A stretch of DNA of 64,000 nt. Origin: Shewanella sp. Isolate13. Its GTDB lineage: Bacteria > Pseudomonadota > Gammaproteobacteria > Enterobacterales > Shewanellaceae. Shown here one piece after another: positions 34,370 to 44,401 of the stretch. The DNA is taken from positions 205,356 to 269,355 of the forward strand of contig NZ_JAKEVD010000002.1 of NCBI RefSeq assembly GCF_022398325.1. The letters run 5' to 3'. The notes below the pieces were generated by a model. That model was not told the origin of the DNA. It searched no databases and saw nothing but the letters and a program-made list of their open reading frames with translations. How positions within the stretch are numbered: the stretch's first letter is position 1; the number at the start of each line of letters is the position of its first letter. The position numbers and the translations under genes were made by a program.

Positions 34370-35752
34370 TTAATCGGCTTCTTTTAAGCTTTGGGTTAGC
34401 TCTACAATCGCCTTCTTACCATCGCCAAATAGCATTAATGAGTTATCTAGCGCGAAGAGTGGGTTAGGTAATCCTGCAAAGCCTGGGCTCAATGAACGCT
34501 TAACCACAACCACGGTTTTTGCCTTGTCGACGTTTAGAATCGGCATGCCGTAGATTGGGCTGCCCTTATCTTCACGGGCCATAGGGTTGGTTACGTCATT
34601 GGCACCGATAACAATCGCCACATCCGTTTGCTCAAACTGTGGGTTGATCTCATCCATCTCAATTAGCTGCTCGTACGGTACTTCAGCTTCAGCTAACAAC
34701 ACGTTCATGTGACCCGGCATACGACCCGCAACAGGATGAATAGCGTAGAGTACTTGGGTACCACGTGCTTCCATTACGGAGGCTAGCTCACGCACGGCGT
34801 GTTGCGCCTGCGCCATGGCTAAACCATAGCCTGGCACTATCACAACGCGTTCGGCAGTTTCGAGTAGCATAGCCACCTCTTCAGGTGAAGATGAGGTCAC
34901 TTTACCGGCATAGACTTCGTCTGCATCGACCGTTTCGCCGCCTTCGGCCATCACGCCAAATAGTACGTTAAACAGTGAACGGTTCATCGCCTTACACATG
35001 ATCTGTGTCAGGATGATCCCCGATGCACCAACGAGTGAGCCCGATACAATCAATACCGTGTTACCGGTAATGAAACCTGTGGTCGCCGCCGCAATACCCG
35101 AGTAGGAGTTCAGCAGCGCGATAACCACTGGCATGTCGGCGCCACCGATTGGTACTACAAGTAGTAAACCTAGCACCAAAGATACGGCCACTAAGGCGTA
35201 GATAAGGTTGATGTTGCTAGGATCCATCACAATGGCAATCGCAAGGCCAATTGCGGTGATAAGCAGTAGTGCGTTAAGTAGCTTGTTACCCGGTACCTTA
35301 ATGGGGTTACCCGAGATGAGCTCCTGCAGCTTAGCGAAAGCGATAAACGAGCCAGACAGAGTCACGGCACCGATGATCACTGTGGCTGTAATCGAAACCA
35401 AGGCAACGGTATGGGTCGCGGACTGTGGATCGATAAAGTTAGCCAGTGCGATAAATAGTGACGCACCACCACCGAAGCCGTTTAGCATGGCAACCATCTG
35501 AGGCATCGAGGTAACTTGGATCTTGGTTGCCATAACGGCACCAATTGTGCCACCGAGTAGCACACCTGCAATGATCCATTCATAGCTTAAAATGCTTTGA
35601 TCGAGCAGGGTCACAACCACGGCAATAAACATACCCAATGCTGAAAGCTGGTTACCGCGCACGGCGGTGCGGGGCTTAGTCAGCCCCTTGATCCCTAAGA
35701 TAAATAAACTCGCAGCCACCAAGTAGGCGAGGTAAATAATCGTCGTACTCAT
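34370..35752 (-). CDS. pntB: NAD(P) transhydrogenase beta subunit PntB
   Basis: A 460-residue subunit: membrane domain dII (about 1-265, eight or nine helices) and the NADP(H)-binding domain dIII (about 285-460) with VPGYGLAMAQAQHAV and GANDVTNPMAR. It couples hydride transfer from NADH to NADP+ with inward proton flow. It is the last gene of the three-gene pnt operon, six bases after pntAB. Confidence 0.97.
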   Translation of the reverse strand: MSTTIIYLAYLVAASLFILGIKGLTKPRTAVRGNQLSALGMFIAVVVTLLDQSILSYEWIIAGVLLGGTIGAVMATKIQVTSMPQMVAMLNGFGGGASLFIALANFIDPQSATHTVALVSITATVIIGAVTLSGSFIAFAKLQELISGNPIKVPGNKLLNALLLITAIGLAIAIVMDPSNINLIYALVAVSLVLGLLLVVPIGGADMPVVIALLNSYSGIAAATTGFITGNTVLIVSGSLVGASGIILTQIMCKAMNRSLFNVLFGVMAEGGETVDADEVYAGKVTSSSPEEVAMLLETAERVVIVPGYGLAMAQAQHAVRELASVMEARGTQVLYAIHPVAGRMPGHMNVLLAEAEVPYEQLIEMDEINPQFEQTDVAIVIGANDVTNPMAREDKGSPIYGMPILNVDKAKTVVVVKRSLSPGFAGLPNPLFALDNSLMLFGDGKKAIVELTQSLKEAD

Positions 35753-35758
35753 AGTGGC

Positions 35759-36034
35759 TTATTTCCTTTTAAACATGGCTAGCATGCGGTTGGTTACCAT
35801 GTAACCGCCCACAACGTTGATAGTGGCAAGTACCACGGCAATAAAGCCTAATACATTGACCCAAATACCTGCGCCAGAGCCCGCAGATAACAGCGCGCCC
35901 ACAAGCGAGATCCCTGAGATCGCATTTGAACCTGACATCAAAGGTGTGTGCAGAGTCGGTGGTACCTTAGTGATCATCTCGACACCTAAGAACACAGCAA
36001 CCACGAATAGGGTCAGTAACAGTAGAATTTCCAT
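35759..36034 (-). CDS. pntAB: NAD(P) transhydrogenase subunit alpha part 2 (PntAB)
   Basis: A 91-residue membrane protein, the dII part that in E. coli is fused to the C-terminus of PntA. Three hydrophobic helices with THTPLMSG-like motif (PTLHTPLMSGSNAISGI) are typical. Its ATG overlaps the stop of the preceding gene (TAATG), so translation is coupled. The split-subunit form is known from Rhodospirillum and many marine bacteria. Confidence 0.95.
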   Translation of the reverse strand: MEILLLLTLFVVAVFLGVEMITKVPPTLHTPLMSGSNAISGISLVGALLSAGSGAGIWVNVLGFIAVVLATINVVGGYMVTNRMLAMFKRK

Positions 36035-37206
36035 TATTTAGCCTCCGATGAGGTTTCGAGCGCAGCTAGGCCTAAAAGCTCGCGTAAACGTGTGCTCACG
36101 ACTTCACCTTTATGGGCTACAACCGTGTCTCTAATGATCTCATCGTCAAAGTCGAGATTAAGTTCGCCCTCTTTGCTGACGAGTAACTTAAGCAAGTTTT
36201 CGATGTTAGTGCCATACATCTGGCTGGCATGATTTGCCGCCGTTCCCGGTACATTTGATGGCCCAAGAATGGTTACACCCTTGTAGACCACCTCTTTATC
36301 GAGTTCGGTTAGTTCACAGTTACCACCTGTTTCAGCCGCAAGATCGACAATAATCGTGCCGCTCTTCATGCCATCGACCATCTCCTTGGTGATAAGGATT
36401 GGCGCCTTACGGCCTGGAATGGCTGCCGTGGTGATCACGATATCTTGCTGGGCAAGCACGTTCGCCATCGCTTGTTGCTGACGCTTGAGGAAGTCATCAG
36501 ATTGCTCTGCAGCGTAGCCACCCTTGGTTTCGGTGTTTTCCGCTTCAAGGTCAAGCTCAACGGGCTTGGCACCAACAGAGATGATCTGCTCGCGAGCCGC
36601 TGGGCGAATATCATAGGCCTCAACTACGGCGCCTAAACGCTTAGCCGTGGCACAGGCTTGCAGTCCGGCTACACCCACACCCATGATAAAGGCGCGTGCA
36701 GGTTTTAAGGTGCCTGCGGCAGTCATCATCATAGGGAATAAACGTGGTGCCTTATGGGCGGCGAGCAATACCGCTTTATAGCCAGCGATAGTCGCCATAG
36801 AGGAGAGGATATCCATGCTTTGAGCACGAGTGATCCTAGGTACAAGCTCCAGGGCAATCGCCGTTACCCCCGTTTCGGCAAAGGTTTGCGCATGTTCAGG
36901 ATGCGCCAGTGGATCCATCATGCCGATCACGATTTGCTGCGGTTTAAGCTTGGACTTTATTTCGTTAAGTTGCTCATCTTTGGCGTTCACTAGGGTAATG
37001 ATGTCCGCATCACTGAAGATCTGTTCACGAGACACTAGGGTTGCGCCTGCTTGAACATAGTCTTCATCGGTAAAACCAGCATTACTACCAGCGCCACTTT
37101 CAACAAGAACTTGTAGGTTAATTTTAAGTAGTCGAGTCACATTGGCTGGAATAATCGCGACGCGACTTTCACTAGCATAACTCTCTTTGGGTAGACCTAG
37201 CTTCAC
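36034..37206 (-). CDS. pntAA: NAD(P) transhydrogenase subunit alpha part 1 (PntAA)
   Basis: A soluble NAD(H)-binding dI subunit of 390 residues. RVAIIPANVTRLL opens it, and the Rossmann motif is MGVGVAGLQACATAKRLGA (about 175-193); a mobile loop follows. Together with PntAB and PntB it forms the membrane proton-translocating transhydrogenase. It is divergent from cysJ across 344 bases, so pnt and cys share an upstream region. The length is normal for the split form. Confidence 0.97.
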   Translation of the reverse strand: MKLGLPKESYASESRVAIIPANVTRLLKINLQVLVESGAGSNAGFTDEDYVQAGATLVSREQIFSDADIITLVNAKDEQLNEIKSKLKPQQIVIGMMDPLAHPEHAQTFAETGVTAIALELVPRITRAQSMDILSSMATIAGYKAVLLAAHKAPRLFPMMMTAAGTLKPARAFIMGVGVAGLQACATAKRLGAVVEAYDIRPAAREQIISVGAKPVELDLEAENTETKGGYAAEQSDDFLKRQQQAMANVLAQQDIVITTAAIPGRKAPILITKEMVDGMKSGTIIVDLAAETGGNCELTELDKEVVYKGVTILGPSNVPGTAANHASQMYGTNIENLLKLLVSKEGELNLDFDDEIIRDTVVAHKGEVVSTRLRELLGLAALETSSEAK

Positions 37207-37550
37207 AAAGGTAAACCTCTCTGTTAGGACATTCGTAGGGATTGATGTCGATTATTGGTTAGGGTGCTTATTGTGGCGACTCTAGATTTAGATACAAGCG
37301 TATATTTTTCAGTATGGTAGTTTCTGAGCTGGTCAGACTGAAAAGTTTGCGCTAAGCCACACTTTTTAATAGAAGTTTGCACTAGCAAACTCTATTACAT
37401 AAGCACTACTTGAGTTACCACTTACTTTTGTAGCTTAATTTTTGAACTTTGTATATTCCTAAATCGAATTAAAAATTATCTTTTATTCTTTTTTTAATGT
37501 TTAAGGAGGGGCTAAGCTGAGCAGCATTAAACTGATACAGGGCCGTTTCT
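37207..37550. other. Divergent pnt-cysJ promoter region
   Basis: A 344-base AT-rich gap with no gene. It contains AGTTTGC-ACTA-GCAAACT (37374-37391), a perfect 7-base stem, plus another AGTTTGC at 37344. CysB control of cysJIH is expected from the pathway, but its sites are too degenerate to call here. The sequence from 37364 to 37380 recurs after cysH. Confidence 0.55.
37374..37391. promoter_or_regulatory. Inverted repeat AGTTTGC-ACTA-GCAAACT
   Basis: A perfect 7-base palindrome with a 4-base centre in the pnt-cysJ gap, about 160 bases before cysJ. It could be an operator for one of the two divergent promoters. A direct third copy of AGTTTGC lies 30 bases to the left. Confidence 0.4.
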
Positions 37551-39347
37551 ATGTTGTTAAAAGAGCTTTCATCACTCGCTTCGCCGCTATCTTCTGGCCA
37601 AGTGGACAAGTTAAAGCAGCTCACTGCAGAGCTGAATGCCGTGCAACTTGCTTGGGTTAGCGGCTATCTTGCTGCAACATCTGAGCAGGGCGTGGCAGGG
37701 TTGCCTCTGGCTGATGTTGGCTCACAAGCCGCAGCCGAACAAACCATCACCATTCTTTATGGTAGCCAAACGGGTAATGGTCGTGGCATTGCTAATGAGC
37801 TTGCCGAGAAGGCGCAGGCGCAAGGTTACGCCGTCAATCTCGTTTCTATGGGCGATTACAAGACACGACAGCTTAAGCAAGAAAGCTTGCTGCTATTGGT
37901 TGTCAGCACCCATGGCGAAGGCGAGGCGCCGGATGATGCTATCGAGTTGCATAAGTTTTTAAGCTCTAAACGCGCTCCAAAACTGGATAACCTTAATTAC
38001 TCAGTACTGGCTCTGGGTGATTCAAGTTATGAGTTTTTCTGTCAAACCGGTAAAGACTTCGAGGCTCGTCTCAATGCATTAGGCGCTAAGTCCATTGCAC
38101 CTCTGGTTGAGTGTGATGTCGACTATCAAGCTCAAGCCGAGCAATGGCAAGCGGATGTGCTTGAAGCGGTTAAGCCGTTAGTGCAGAGCGCTGGTGCCAG
38201 TGTGGTCTCTATCGCTAGCTCTCAAGTCTCTAGCTCTAGTTACACTAAGCAAAAGCCTTATACCGCCGAACTACTCGTTAGCCAAAAACTGACAGGCCGT
38301 GATTCTGACAGAGACATTCGCCATGTAGAGATCGAGCTGGGCGAGTCTGGCATTCAATATCAAGCGGGTGACGCCTTAGGTGTGTGGTTTACCAATTCAC
38401 AAGCGTTAGTTGCTGAGCTGCTTGAAGTGCTAGCACTTGATGGCGGTGAGTCTGTTGCTGTTGGCAGTGATAACTTGAGTTTGCGTGAAGCACTAACCAA
38501 TAAGAAAGAGCTGACACAACTCTACCCTGGTTTAGTCACTGGCTGGGCCGAGTTGAGTCAAAATGCCGAGCTATTGGCGATCAGCGCTGATAAAGCCCTG
38601 ACCCGTGAGTATGTGAATAACAATCAAGTGGCTGACTTAGTTCGCCAGTATCCGGCTAAGGTGACTGCAGAGCAGTTTGTTGCCTTGCTGCGCGGCATTA
38701 CTCCAAGACTCTACTCTATTGCATCGAGTCAGGCTGAAGTCGAGTCTGAGGTGCACCTAACCGTGGCACTGGTTGAAGAGGATCGTGACGGTGTCACTCG
38801 CTTTGGCGGTGCCTCTCAGTTTTTAGCGACTGCCGCAGAGGGTCAAGAGGTGCAGGTTTATGTGGAACCCAATAATCACTTCCGCCTACCAGAAAACCCA
38901 GAGACACCAGTGATCATGGTGGGACCTGGCACAGGCGTGGCACCGTTTAGATCCTTTATGCAGGAACGTTCAGCCCAAGGCGCACAAGGCAACACTTGGT
39001 TGTTCTTCGGTAATCCTCATTTTGAGCAAGACTTCCTCTACCAAACCGAGTGGCAGCAGTACCTACAAAGTGGCGAGCTATCTCGTATCGACTTGGCGTT
39101 CTCGCGCGACCAACAGCATAAAGTCTATGTGCAGCACAAGATCGCCGAGCAAGGCGAGGCACTGTGGCAGTGGTTAGAGTCTGGTGCACATTTCTATATC
39201 TGTGGTGACGCCGAACGTATGGCCAAAGATGTCCACCAAGCGCTGCTCGATGTGGTCGTTAAATACGGCAACAAAACTCAAGAGCAAGCAGCCGAATATG
39301 TAGAAGCGTTGCGAGCCGCTAAGCGCTATCAAAAAGACGTCTACTAA
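37551..39347 (+). CDS. cysJ: Sulfite reductase flavoprotein subunit CysJ
   Basis: A 598-residue NADPH-dependent flavoprotein (E. coli 599). A flavodoxin-like FMN domain starts at TILYGSQTGNGRG (about 66), the FAD domain follows (about 235-440, with PRLYSIASS), and the NADPH domain has GPGTGVAPFRSFMQER. The C-terminus RYQKDVY is characteristic. It passes electrons from NADPH to CysI. It is the first gene of cysJIH. Confidence 0.98.
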   Translation: MLLKELSSLASPLSSGQVDKLKQLTAELNAVQLAWVSGYLAATSEQGVAGLPLADVGSQAAAEQTITILYGSQTGNGRGIANELAEKAQAQGYAVNLVSMGDYKTRQLKQESLLLLVVSTHGEGEAPDDAIELHKFLSSKRAPKLDNLNYSVLALGDSSYEFFCQTGKDFEARLNALGAKSIAPLVECDVDYQAQAEQWQADVLEAVKPLVQSAGASVVSIASSQVSSSSYTKQKPYTAELLVSQKLTGRDSDRDIRHVEIELGESGIQYQAGDALGVWFTNSQALVAELLEVLALDGGESVAVGSDNLSLREALTNKKELTQLYPGLVTGWAELSQNAELLAISADKALTREYVNNNQVADLVRQYPAKVTAEQFVALLRGITPRLYSIASSQAEVESEVHLTVALVEEDRDGVTRFGGASQFLATAAEGQEVQVYVEPNNHFRLPENPETPVIMVGPGTGVAPFRSFMQERSAQGAQGNTWLFFGNPHFEQDFLYQTEWQQYLQSGELSRIDLAFSRDQQHKVYVQHKIAEQGEALWQWLESGAHFYICGDAERMAKDVHQALLDVVVKYGNKTQEQAAEYVEALRAAKRYQKDVY

Positions 39348-39437
39348 GACTTAGCTTTAAACGAGTAAAGCAATGATGAGCGACGCTAGGGTTAACTAGC
39401 GCGAGTGCAGAAAAGAATTTTAAGAGAGTACCTTGCC

Positions 39438-41135
39438 ATGAGTGAGCAAAAGTTAGCAGTAAATGAATATTTAAAAACCGACAGTGATTACCTGCGCGGT
39501 ACTATCCAAGAAGGCCTAGATACGGCGGTCACGGGGGCATTTAGCGAAGGCGATCAGCAGCTGATCAAGTTTCACGGCTTCTATCAGCAAGATGACCGTG
39601 ACCTGCGTAATGAGCGTAAAGAGCAAAAACTAGAGCCTTTATATAGCTTTATGTTGCGCGCACGTGTGGCGGGAGGCGTATGTTCACCACAGCAGTGGTT
39701 GGCGGTGGATAAGATCGCATCGAATCTCACGAGCTCGAACAGTATTCGCCTTACTACGCGTCAGACATTCCAATATCACGGTATTCCTAAGCGTAACTTG
39801 AAGACCATCATTCAAGATCTCGACCGAGAGGCTCTGGACTCGATCGCAGCGTGTGGTGACGTGAACCGTAACGTGATGTGTAACCCTAATCCTGTTGAGT
39901 CAAAGCTGCATCAACAGGCTTACGCCTATGCCAAGCAGCTGTCTGACAACATGTTGCCGCACACTAAGGCTTACGCGGAGATCTGGTTAGACGATGAGAA
40001 GCTAGTGACCACAGAAGGTGACGAGGTGGAGCCGGTTTATGGTAAGACCTATCTGCCACGTAAATTTAAGATGGCGGTTGCCGTACCACCAGACAATGAT
40101 GTGGATGTCTACACCAATGATCTGGGCTTTATTGCCGTTGCCGAAGGCGATGAGCTAGTGGGTTTTAATATGGTTGCTGGTGGCGGCATGGGCTCAACCC
40201 ATGGCGAGGTGTCGACTTTCCCACGTTTAGCTGATGACTTTGGCTACATTAAGGCCGAGGACACGCTTAAGTTCGCCGAAGCCGTGATGACGATCCAGCG
40301 CGACTGGGGCAATCGCGAAAATCGTAAACTCTCACGTTTGAAGTACACCATAGTCAAACACGGTTTCGATAAGTTTAAGGCGGAAGTTGAAGCGCGCACA
40401 GGCATTAAGTTTGAGTCTAAGCGTGATGTAGTGATAGGTGATCGTGGTGACCGTTATGGCTGGAAGCAGGGCGTCGATGACAACTGGCACTTAACTGTGT
40501 TTATCGAGGGCGGCCGCGTAAAAGACTTACCAGGCCAACCATTGCAAACGGGTCTACGTGAGATTGCCAAGGTGCATAAAGGCGATTTTCGCATGACCTC
40601 GAACCAGAATATCATTATTGCCGGTGTGCCGAGTGAAGATAAACAGCAGATAGAAGACTTAGCAAGACAGCATGGTTTACTCGGCAAGCTTATCACCGAG
40701 ACCCGTGGTCACTCTATTGCCTGTGTGGCGCTGCCAACCTGCGCTCTAGCCATGGCTGAGGCTGAGCGTTACTTTCCAGACTTTCTCACTAAGGTAGAAG
40801 GGCTACAGGAAAAACACGGCTTCCTCGATCAAGGCATCGTTATTCGCATGACTGGCTGTCCTAATGGTTGTGCTCGACCTTTTGCGGCCGAAATCGGCCT
40901 AGTGGGTAAGGCGCCGGGTCGCTATAACCTTTATCTGGGAGCCAGCTTTGAGGGGACTCGTTTGAATAAGCTCTATCGTGAGAATATTCAAGAAGCGGAG
41001 ATCTTGGCTGAGCTCGATGCTCTATTTGCCCAATATGTCGCTGAGCGCCAAGTGGGTGAAACGTTTGGTAACTATACCGTACGTTGCGGTGTCGTTACGG
41101 CTGTACTTGATGCAGCTAAGGATTTTCATGGCTAA
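39438..41135 (+). CDS. cysI: Sulfite reductase hemoprotein subunit CysI
   Basis: A 565-residue siroheme/4Fe-4S subunit that reduces sulfite to sulfide with six electrons from CysJ. The cluster-ligand motifs are [15 protein letters not shown] and [12 protein letters not shown] (C-x5-C and C-x3-C). I start at [11 protein letters not shown] (39438); an in-frame ATG at 39405 is less likely. It overlaps cysH by eight bases. Confidence 0.98.
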   Translation: MSEQKLAVNEYLKTDSDYLRGTIQEGLDTAVTGAFSEGDQQLIKFHGFYQQDDRDLRNERKEQKLEPLYSFMLRARVAGGVCSPQQWLAVDKIASNLTSSNSIRLTTRQTFQYHGIPKRNLKTIIQDLDREALDSIAACGDVNRNVMCNPNPVESKLHQQAYAYAKQLSDNMLPHTKAYAEIWLDDEKLVTTEGDEVEPVYGKTYLPRKFKMAVAVPPDNDVDVYTNDLGFIAVAEGDELVGFNMVAGGGMGSTHGEVSTFPRLADDFGYIKAEDTLKFAEAVMTIQRDWGNRENRKLSRLKYTIVKHGFDKFKAEVEARTGIKFESKRDVVIGDRGDRYGWKQGVDDNWHLTVFIEGGRVKDLPGQPLQTGLREIAKVHKGDFRMTSNQNIIIAGVPSEDKQQIEDLARQHGLLGKLITETRGHSIACVALPTCALAMAEAERYFPDFLTKVEGLQEKHGFLDQGIVIRMTGCPNGCARPFAAEIGLVGKAPGRYNLYLGASFEGTRLNKLYRENIQEAEILAELDALFAQYVAERQVGETFGNYTVRCGVVTAVLDAAKDFHG

Positions 41136-41889
41136 TACTGTTGATTCGGTGATTTCCGCCGATGCGCTCAAGGCATTATTGAGTGCGCCTAAAGTTGAGC
41201 AGCAAGCTGAACTGGCACGGCTGAACGATTTTCTAGCCGCACTCACTCCAGTAGAGCGAGTGCGTTGGGCACTGGCATATCTGCCGGGAAATCACGCCCT
41301 CTCATCGAGTTTTGGGATCCAGGCTGCGGTGATGCTGCATATGGTGAGCAGCGAGCAAGCCGATATTCCTGTGCTACTCACCGATACGGGTTATCTGTTT
41401 AGCGAGACTTATCAGTTTATCGATGAGTTGACCGAAAGGTTAAAGCTTAACTTGAAGGTGTACTCATCACCTTTCAGCGCCGCTTGGCAAGAAGCGCGCT
41501 TTGGTAAGTTGTGGGAGCAAGACTTAGATGGTTTGGATAAATATAACCAGATCAATAAAGTGGAGCCCATGCAACGAGCCTTGGCCGAGCAACGCGTAGG
41601 GACTTGGTTTGCGGGACTGAGGCGCTCACAATCGAGCACCCGAGAGGCTCTGCCTATATTAGCTATTCATGGTCAGCGCTATAAGATCTTGCCGATAATC
41701 GATTGGAGCAATAAGCAGGTTCACGAGTACTTAACCGAGTTTGAGCTACCTTACCATCCTCTGTGGGACCAAGGTTATGTTTCTGTCGGTGACACGCATT
41801 CGAGTAAACCGCTGGAGTTAGGAATGAGTGAAGAGGAGACCCGCTTTAACGGTCTAAAGCGTGAATGTGGACTGCATTACGATATTTGA
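41128..41889 (+). CDS. cysH: PAPS reductase CysH
   Basis: A 253-residue thioredoxin-dependent enzyme that converts PAPS to sulfite and PAP. Motifs: [14 protein letters not shown] (P-loop-like), [24 protein letters not shown], and the redox KRECGLH near the end. The start at 41128 lies within the cysI stop region, an eight-base overlap, indicating coupling. The lack of extra Fe-S cysteine pairs means a PAPS, not APS, enzyme, which fits the presence of CysC. Confidence 0.97.
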   Translation: MANTVDSVISADALKALLSAPKVEQQAELARLNDFLAALTPVERVRWALAYLPGNHALSSSFGIQAAVMLHMVSSEQADIPVLLTDTGYLFSETYQFIDELTERLKLNLKVYSSPFSAAWQEARFGKLWEQDLDGLDKYNQINKVEPMQRALAEQRVGTWFAGLRRSQSSTREALPILAIHGQRYKILPIIDWSNKQVHEYLTEFELPYHPLWDQGYVSVGDTHSSKPLELGMSEEETRFNGLKRECGLHYDI

Positions 41890-42099
41890 TTTTGTTTTAA
41901 TAGAAGTTTGCGCCAGCTCCGAGTTAAGTGGTACATGCGTACCACTTTTGGTGTGGTAGTTGTAATATTGTATGCAAAAAATCAATGTGTAAGCTTATGT
42001 TACTAAAGGGGTTTAATTCTTTAGTATTAATTTTCATTAAATTTTGTACATTTTTACTAACAAGGTTATGCACAGGTGTTTTTTTGGTCTATAGTTTTA

Positions 42100-42374
42100 G
42101 GTTCCCGTAGATGGTTTTAGGGAACTGTTCTGTATCGGCCTAGATTGGGTCACGCAAAATTTAGTCTTCCACTGATTGGATGTTAGCCTTAAATATTAGG
42201 CATCAAAATCAGCTAAAAATTGCAGGCAGAGCCGTCAGTAACCAGATAAACCAAGCTCGAATTATGACGCCAAGGGGCGCTAATTTGAGTGCTTTGATTG
42301 GCTTGCTAGCGCCTGCTTAATCAAGCGAGTTGTTTCCCCAGCCAGCCCTGCTCTGTAGGGCTGGCTGGGGTTTT
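42100..42374 (+). ncRNA. Candidate small RNA or leader transcript
   Basis: No gene is present but the sequence is structured. GGCGCTA (42276-42282) pairs with TAGCGCC (42307-42313), and it ends in a classic terminator. A -10-like TATAGT is at 42090-42095, with a poor -35; an alternative TTGTAC with TATGCA, 17 bases apart, begins at 42044. The 5' end is therefore approximate. It does not resemble 6S, RNase P, tmRNA or tRNA by eye. I name no family. Confidence 0.35.
42336..42374 (+). terminator. Very strong intrinsic terminator
   Basis: CCCCAGCCAGCCCT and AGGGCTGGCTGGGG form a 14-bp perfect GC-rich stem around GCTCTGT, then TTTT. It lies about 450 bases after cysH with no coding frame in between, so it most likely ends a separate RNA. 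Confidence 0.88.
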
Positions 42375-42578
42375 CACGTTTTAGAGCTAACTCCCCCATT
42401 ATTGCCAGCATTGTCTCTCAGTACTTTATCTCCTAACTTAATTGCTAATATCCATTAATCACTTGGATAACAGTTTGCTTGAGCCTATTGGTATAAGGCA
42501 TAAACAATGATGTAGTATGGCTGATTAAGGTTGTAATGTTTTCTATCGGAATAATTGAAATATCAAATGGAGCTTTGA

Positions 42579-44315
42579 ATGAAAAAGATGCTTATTGCCG
42601 CAGTGGTTGCCGCTGCTGGTGCTGGTGGATATTGGTATAGCCAGCAGTCAACGCAGATCTCGGCCGGTGAGAACCCAGTATTAAGCTATATACCTGCTGA
42701 CACCCCAATTTTTTCCGCACAGCTACAACCTTTCCCCGTTAAGTCCTATATCAATTCGTTATCTGAAGCCTACAGACAATACCCTGTGGATGTGTTTGAT
42801 GAGCTTGAGCAAGAGCTTGAACAAGAAAATGATCCTAGGGCTAAATTCTTTGTCAGCCTGATGAAGTCCTATATGGCATCGATGAAGGACGGCAGCAGCT
42901 TTATTCAGACCTTCGGCTTGGCTGAAAATATCCGTAGCTACTTCTATACACTCGGCGCCTTGCCTGTGGTCAAAGTCGAAATCGATAATCCCGATGCCTT
43001 CTGGTCACTGCTCGATAAAGCGGAAGCCGAGAGTGGATTCTCCCATACCAAGGCCAACTTGAAAGGTGTGGATTACCGTAGTTATCGATTGACCGATGAT
43101 ACCGAGCAAGAACAGATAAACTGGGTGTTTGCGGTACATGATGGTCTGCTTATCTCTACACTGAGCACCTCTTTTAGTGAAGCCGCTTTACTCGAAACTG
43201 CTCTTGGGGTGACCCCAATTGATAACTCTATTGTCGATGCACACATCATCGAAGACATTATCAACAAACATGGCTTTACCAATGAGGGGATAAGTTACAT
43301 CAATCACAAAGAGATTGTGACGGCGTTAACCAGTACCGATGGCAATCAGCTTGCAGGTCAGCTTTCGAAGTTATTTGAAATGAGCCAAGAGGATCCTTTT
43401 GCCGAGCTGAAAACCCCAGCATGTCAGCTAGAACTCTCTACCATTGCCGATAATTGGCCGCGAACGGTTGCGGGATACGACCTACTGGATATTAACGATA
43501 AAGAGAGCAAAATTGGTTTTAGAGCCGTGGTTGAGAGTAAGAACCAAGTGTTACTCGATGCCTATCAAAAACTGCGTGGTTATATTCCTGCCTATACACA
43601 AGATATTGAAAATAGCGTATTTACTTTAGGTGTGGGTATCGATATAAACCAGATGGTACCGTCATTAACTGCTATCTGGGATGATATGTTAACCCCAGAA
43701 TATCAGTGTGCTCCATTGGCCCAGATGCAGGCTCAAATGAGCCAGCAGAGTCCCGGTATGTTAGGCATGTTTACTGGCATGGCGAATGGTGTCAAAGGCG
43801 TTGGTATTTCGCTTATCGACTATAAGATCAGTGATGACATAGATAATCCGCAGCTAGAGAGCTTAGATGCCGTTATGACACTCTCAGCAGATAACCCCAG
43901 CATGTTATTTAATATGGTGAAGCCATTTGCACCTGAGTTGGCCAATGTTCAGTTGTCTGCCAATGGTGACGCGATCGATATCAATAGCATAATTCCTATG
44001 CCTCCTGAGATGAAGATCAAGGCTAAAATGGCGGTAAAAGGTAACCACTTAGTCTTATTTGCTGGTAACAAGGGGGAAGCCGTTGCCAATAGCTTAGCGA
44101 CAGAATCGCTGGTCAATAACGGCTTGATGGTGATGTCAGCCGATTACATGAAGATGTTTAAGCCACTGCTAACCTTTATCGAGCTAACTGGTGAACCCGT
44201 TCCTGAAGGGCTAGAGGCGATGAAAGGTTATGATATGCGAGTCAAGATGAGTCTCGATATTGATCAAAAAGGCTTCGAAGTCGACTCTCTATCAAACTCT
44301 CGTTCAACTGAATAA
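42579..44315 (+). CDS. Exported protein of unknown function
   Basis: A 578-residue protein with an N-terminal signal or anchor (KKMLIAAVVAAAGAGGYWYS) and then a long soluble region that begins with NPVLSYIPADTPIFSAQLQPFPVKSY. There are repeated beta-alpha units but no catalytic signature I recognise. Such YIPADTP-type openings occur in DUF3352-like envelope proteins, so a related fold is possible but not firm. It is transcribed alone between the putative small-RNA terminator and its own terminator. Confidence 0.6.
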   Translation: MKKMLIAAVVAAAGAGGYWYSQQSTQISAGENPVLSYIPADTPIFSAQLQPFPVKSYINSLSEAYRQYPVDVFDELEQELEQENDPRAKFFVSLMKSYMASMKDGSSFIQTFGLAENIRSYFYTLGALPVVKVEIDNPDAFWSLLDKAEAESGFSHTKANLKGVDYRSYRLTDDTEQEQINWVFAVHDGLLISTLSTSFSEAALLETALGVTPIDNSIVDAHIIEDIINKHGFTNEGISYINHKEIVTALTSTDGNQLAGQLSKLFEMSQEDPFAELKTPACQLELSTIADNWPRTVAGYDLLDINDKESKIGFRAVVESKNQVLLDAYQKLRGYIPAYTQDIENSVFTLGVGIDINQMVPSLTAIWDDMLTPEYQCAPLAQMQAQMSQQSPGMLGMFTGMANGVKGVGISLIDYKISDDIDNPQLESLDAVMTLSADNPSMLFNMVKPFAPELANVQLSANGDAIDINSIIPMPPEMKIKAKMAVKGNHLVLFAGNKGEAVANSLATESLVNNGLMVMSADYMKMFKPLLTFIELTGEPVPEGLEAMKGYDMRVKMSLDIDQKGFEVDSLSNSRSTE

Positions 44316-44347
44316 GCCGAGCATGGCATAATTCAGTCACGACAATA

Positions 44348-44372
44348 CGCCAGCCAGTGAAGGTTGGCGTTT
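44348..44372 (+). terminator. Terminator after 578-residue protein gene
   Basis: CGCCAGCC pairs with GGTTGGCG around AGTGAA, followed by TTTTATTATTTT. It lies about 30 bases past the stop. Confidence 0.85.
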
Positions 44373-44401
44373 TATTATTTTGGTGATACTTCGGAGTTAA
44401 G

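Larger units (their letters stand above)
41890..42578. other. 689-base gene-free region downstream of cysH
   Basis: Contains a second TTTTAATAGAAGTTTGC (41895-41911), then AT-rich sequence, a structured stretch ending in a very strong hairpin (42336-42374), and the leader of the following gene. The short open frame 41928-42110 has no ribosome site and looks spurious. Confidence 0.6.

Noticed and set aside
37374..37391. CysB site
   Set aside because: CysB sites are degenerate and not palindromic in this way, so the inverted repeat is listed only as a possible operator without a named protein.
40978..41127. N-terminal extension of CysH
   Set aside because: It overlaps cysI coding and does not resemble CysH; the start at 41128 with coupling to the cysI stop fits.
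42100..42374. Known RNA (6S, RNase P, tmRNA or Spot 42)
   Set aside because: The terminator stem is like that of several small RNAs but none of the hallmark internal sequences is present.
42487..42501. ATTGGTATAAGGCAT, also at 13188-13202 next to the MITE end
   Set aside because: A 15-base match within 64 kb is expected several times by chance and there is no second terminal repeat nearby, so no MITE remnant is claimed.
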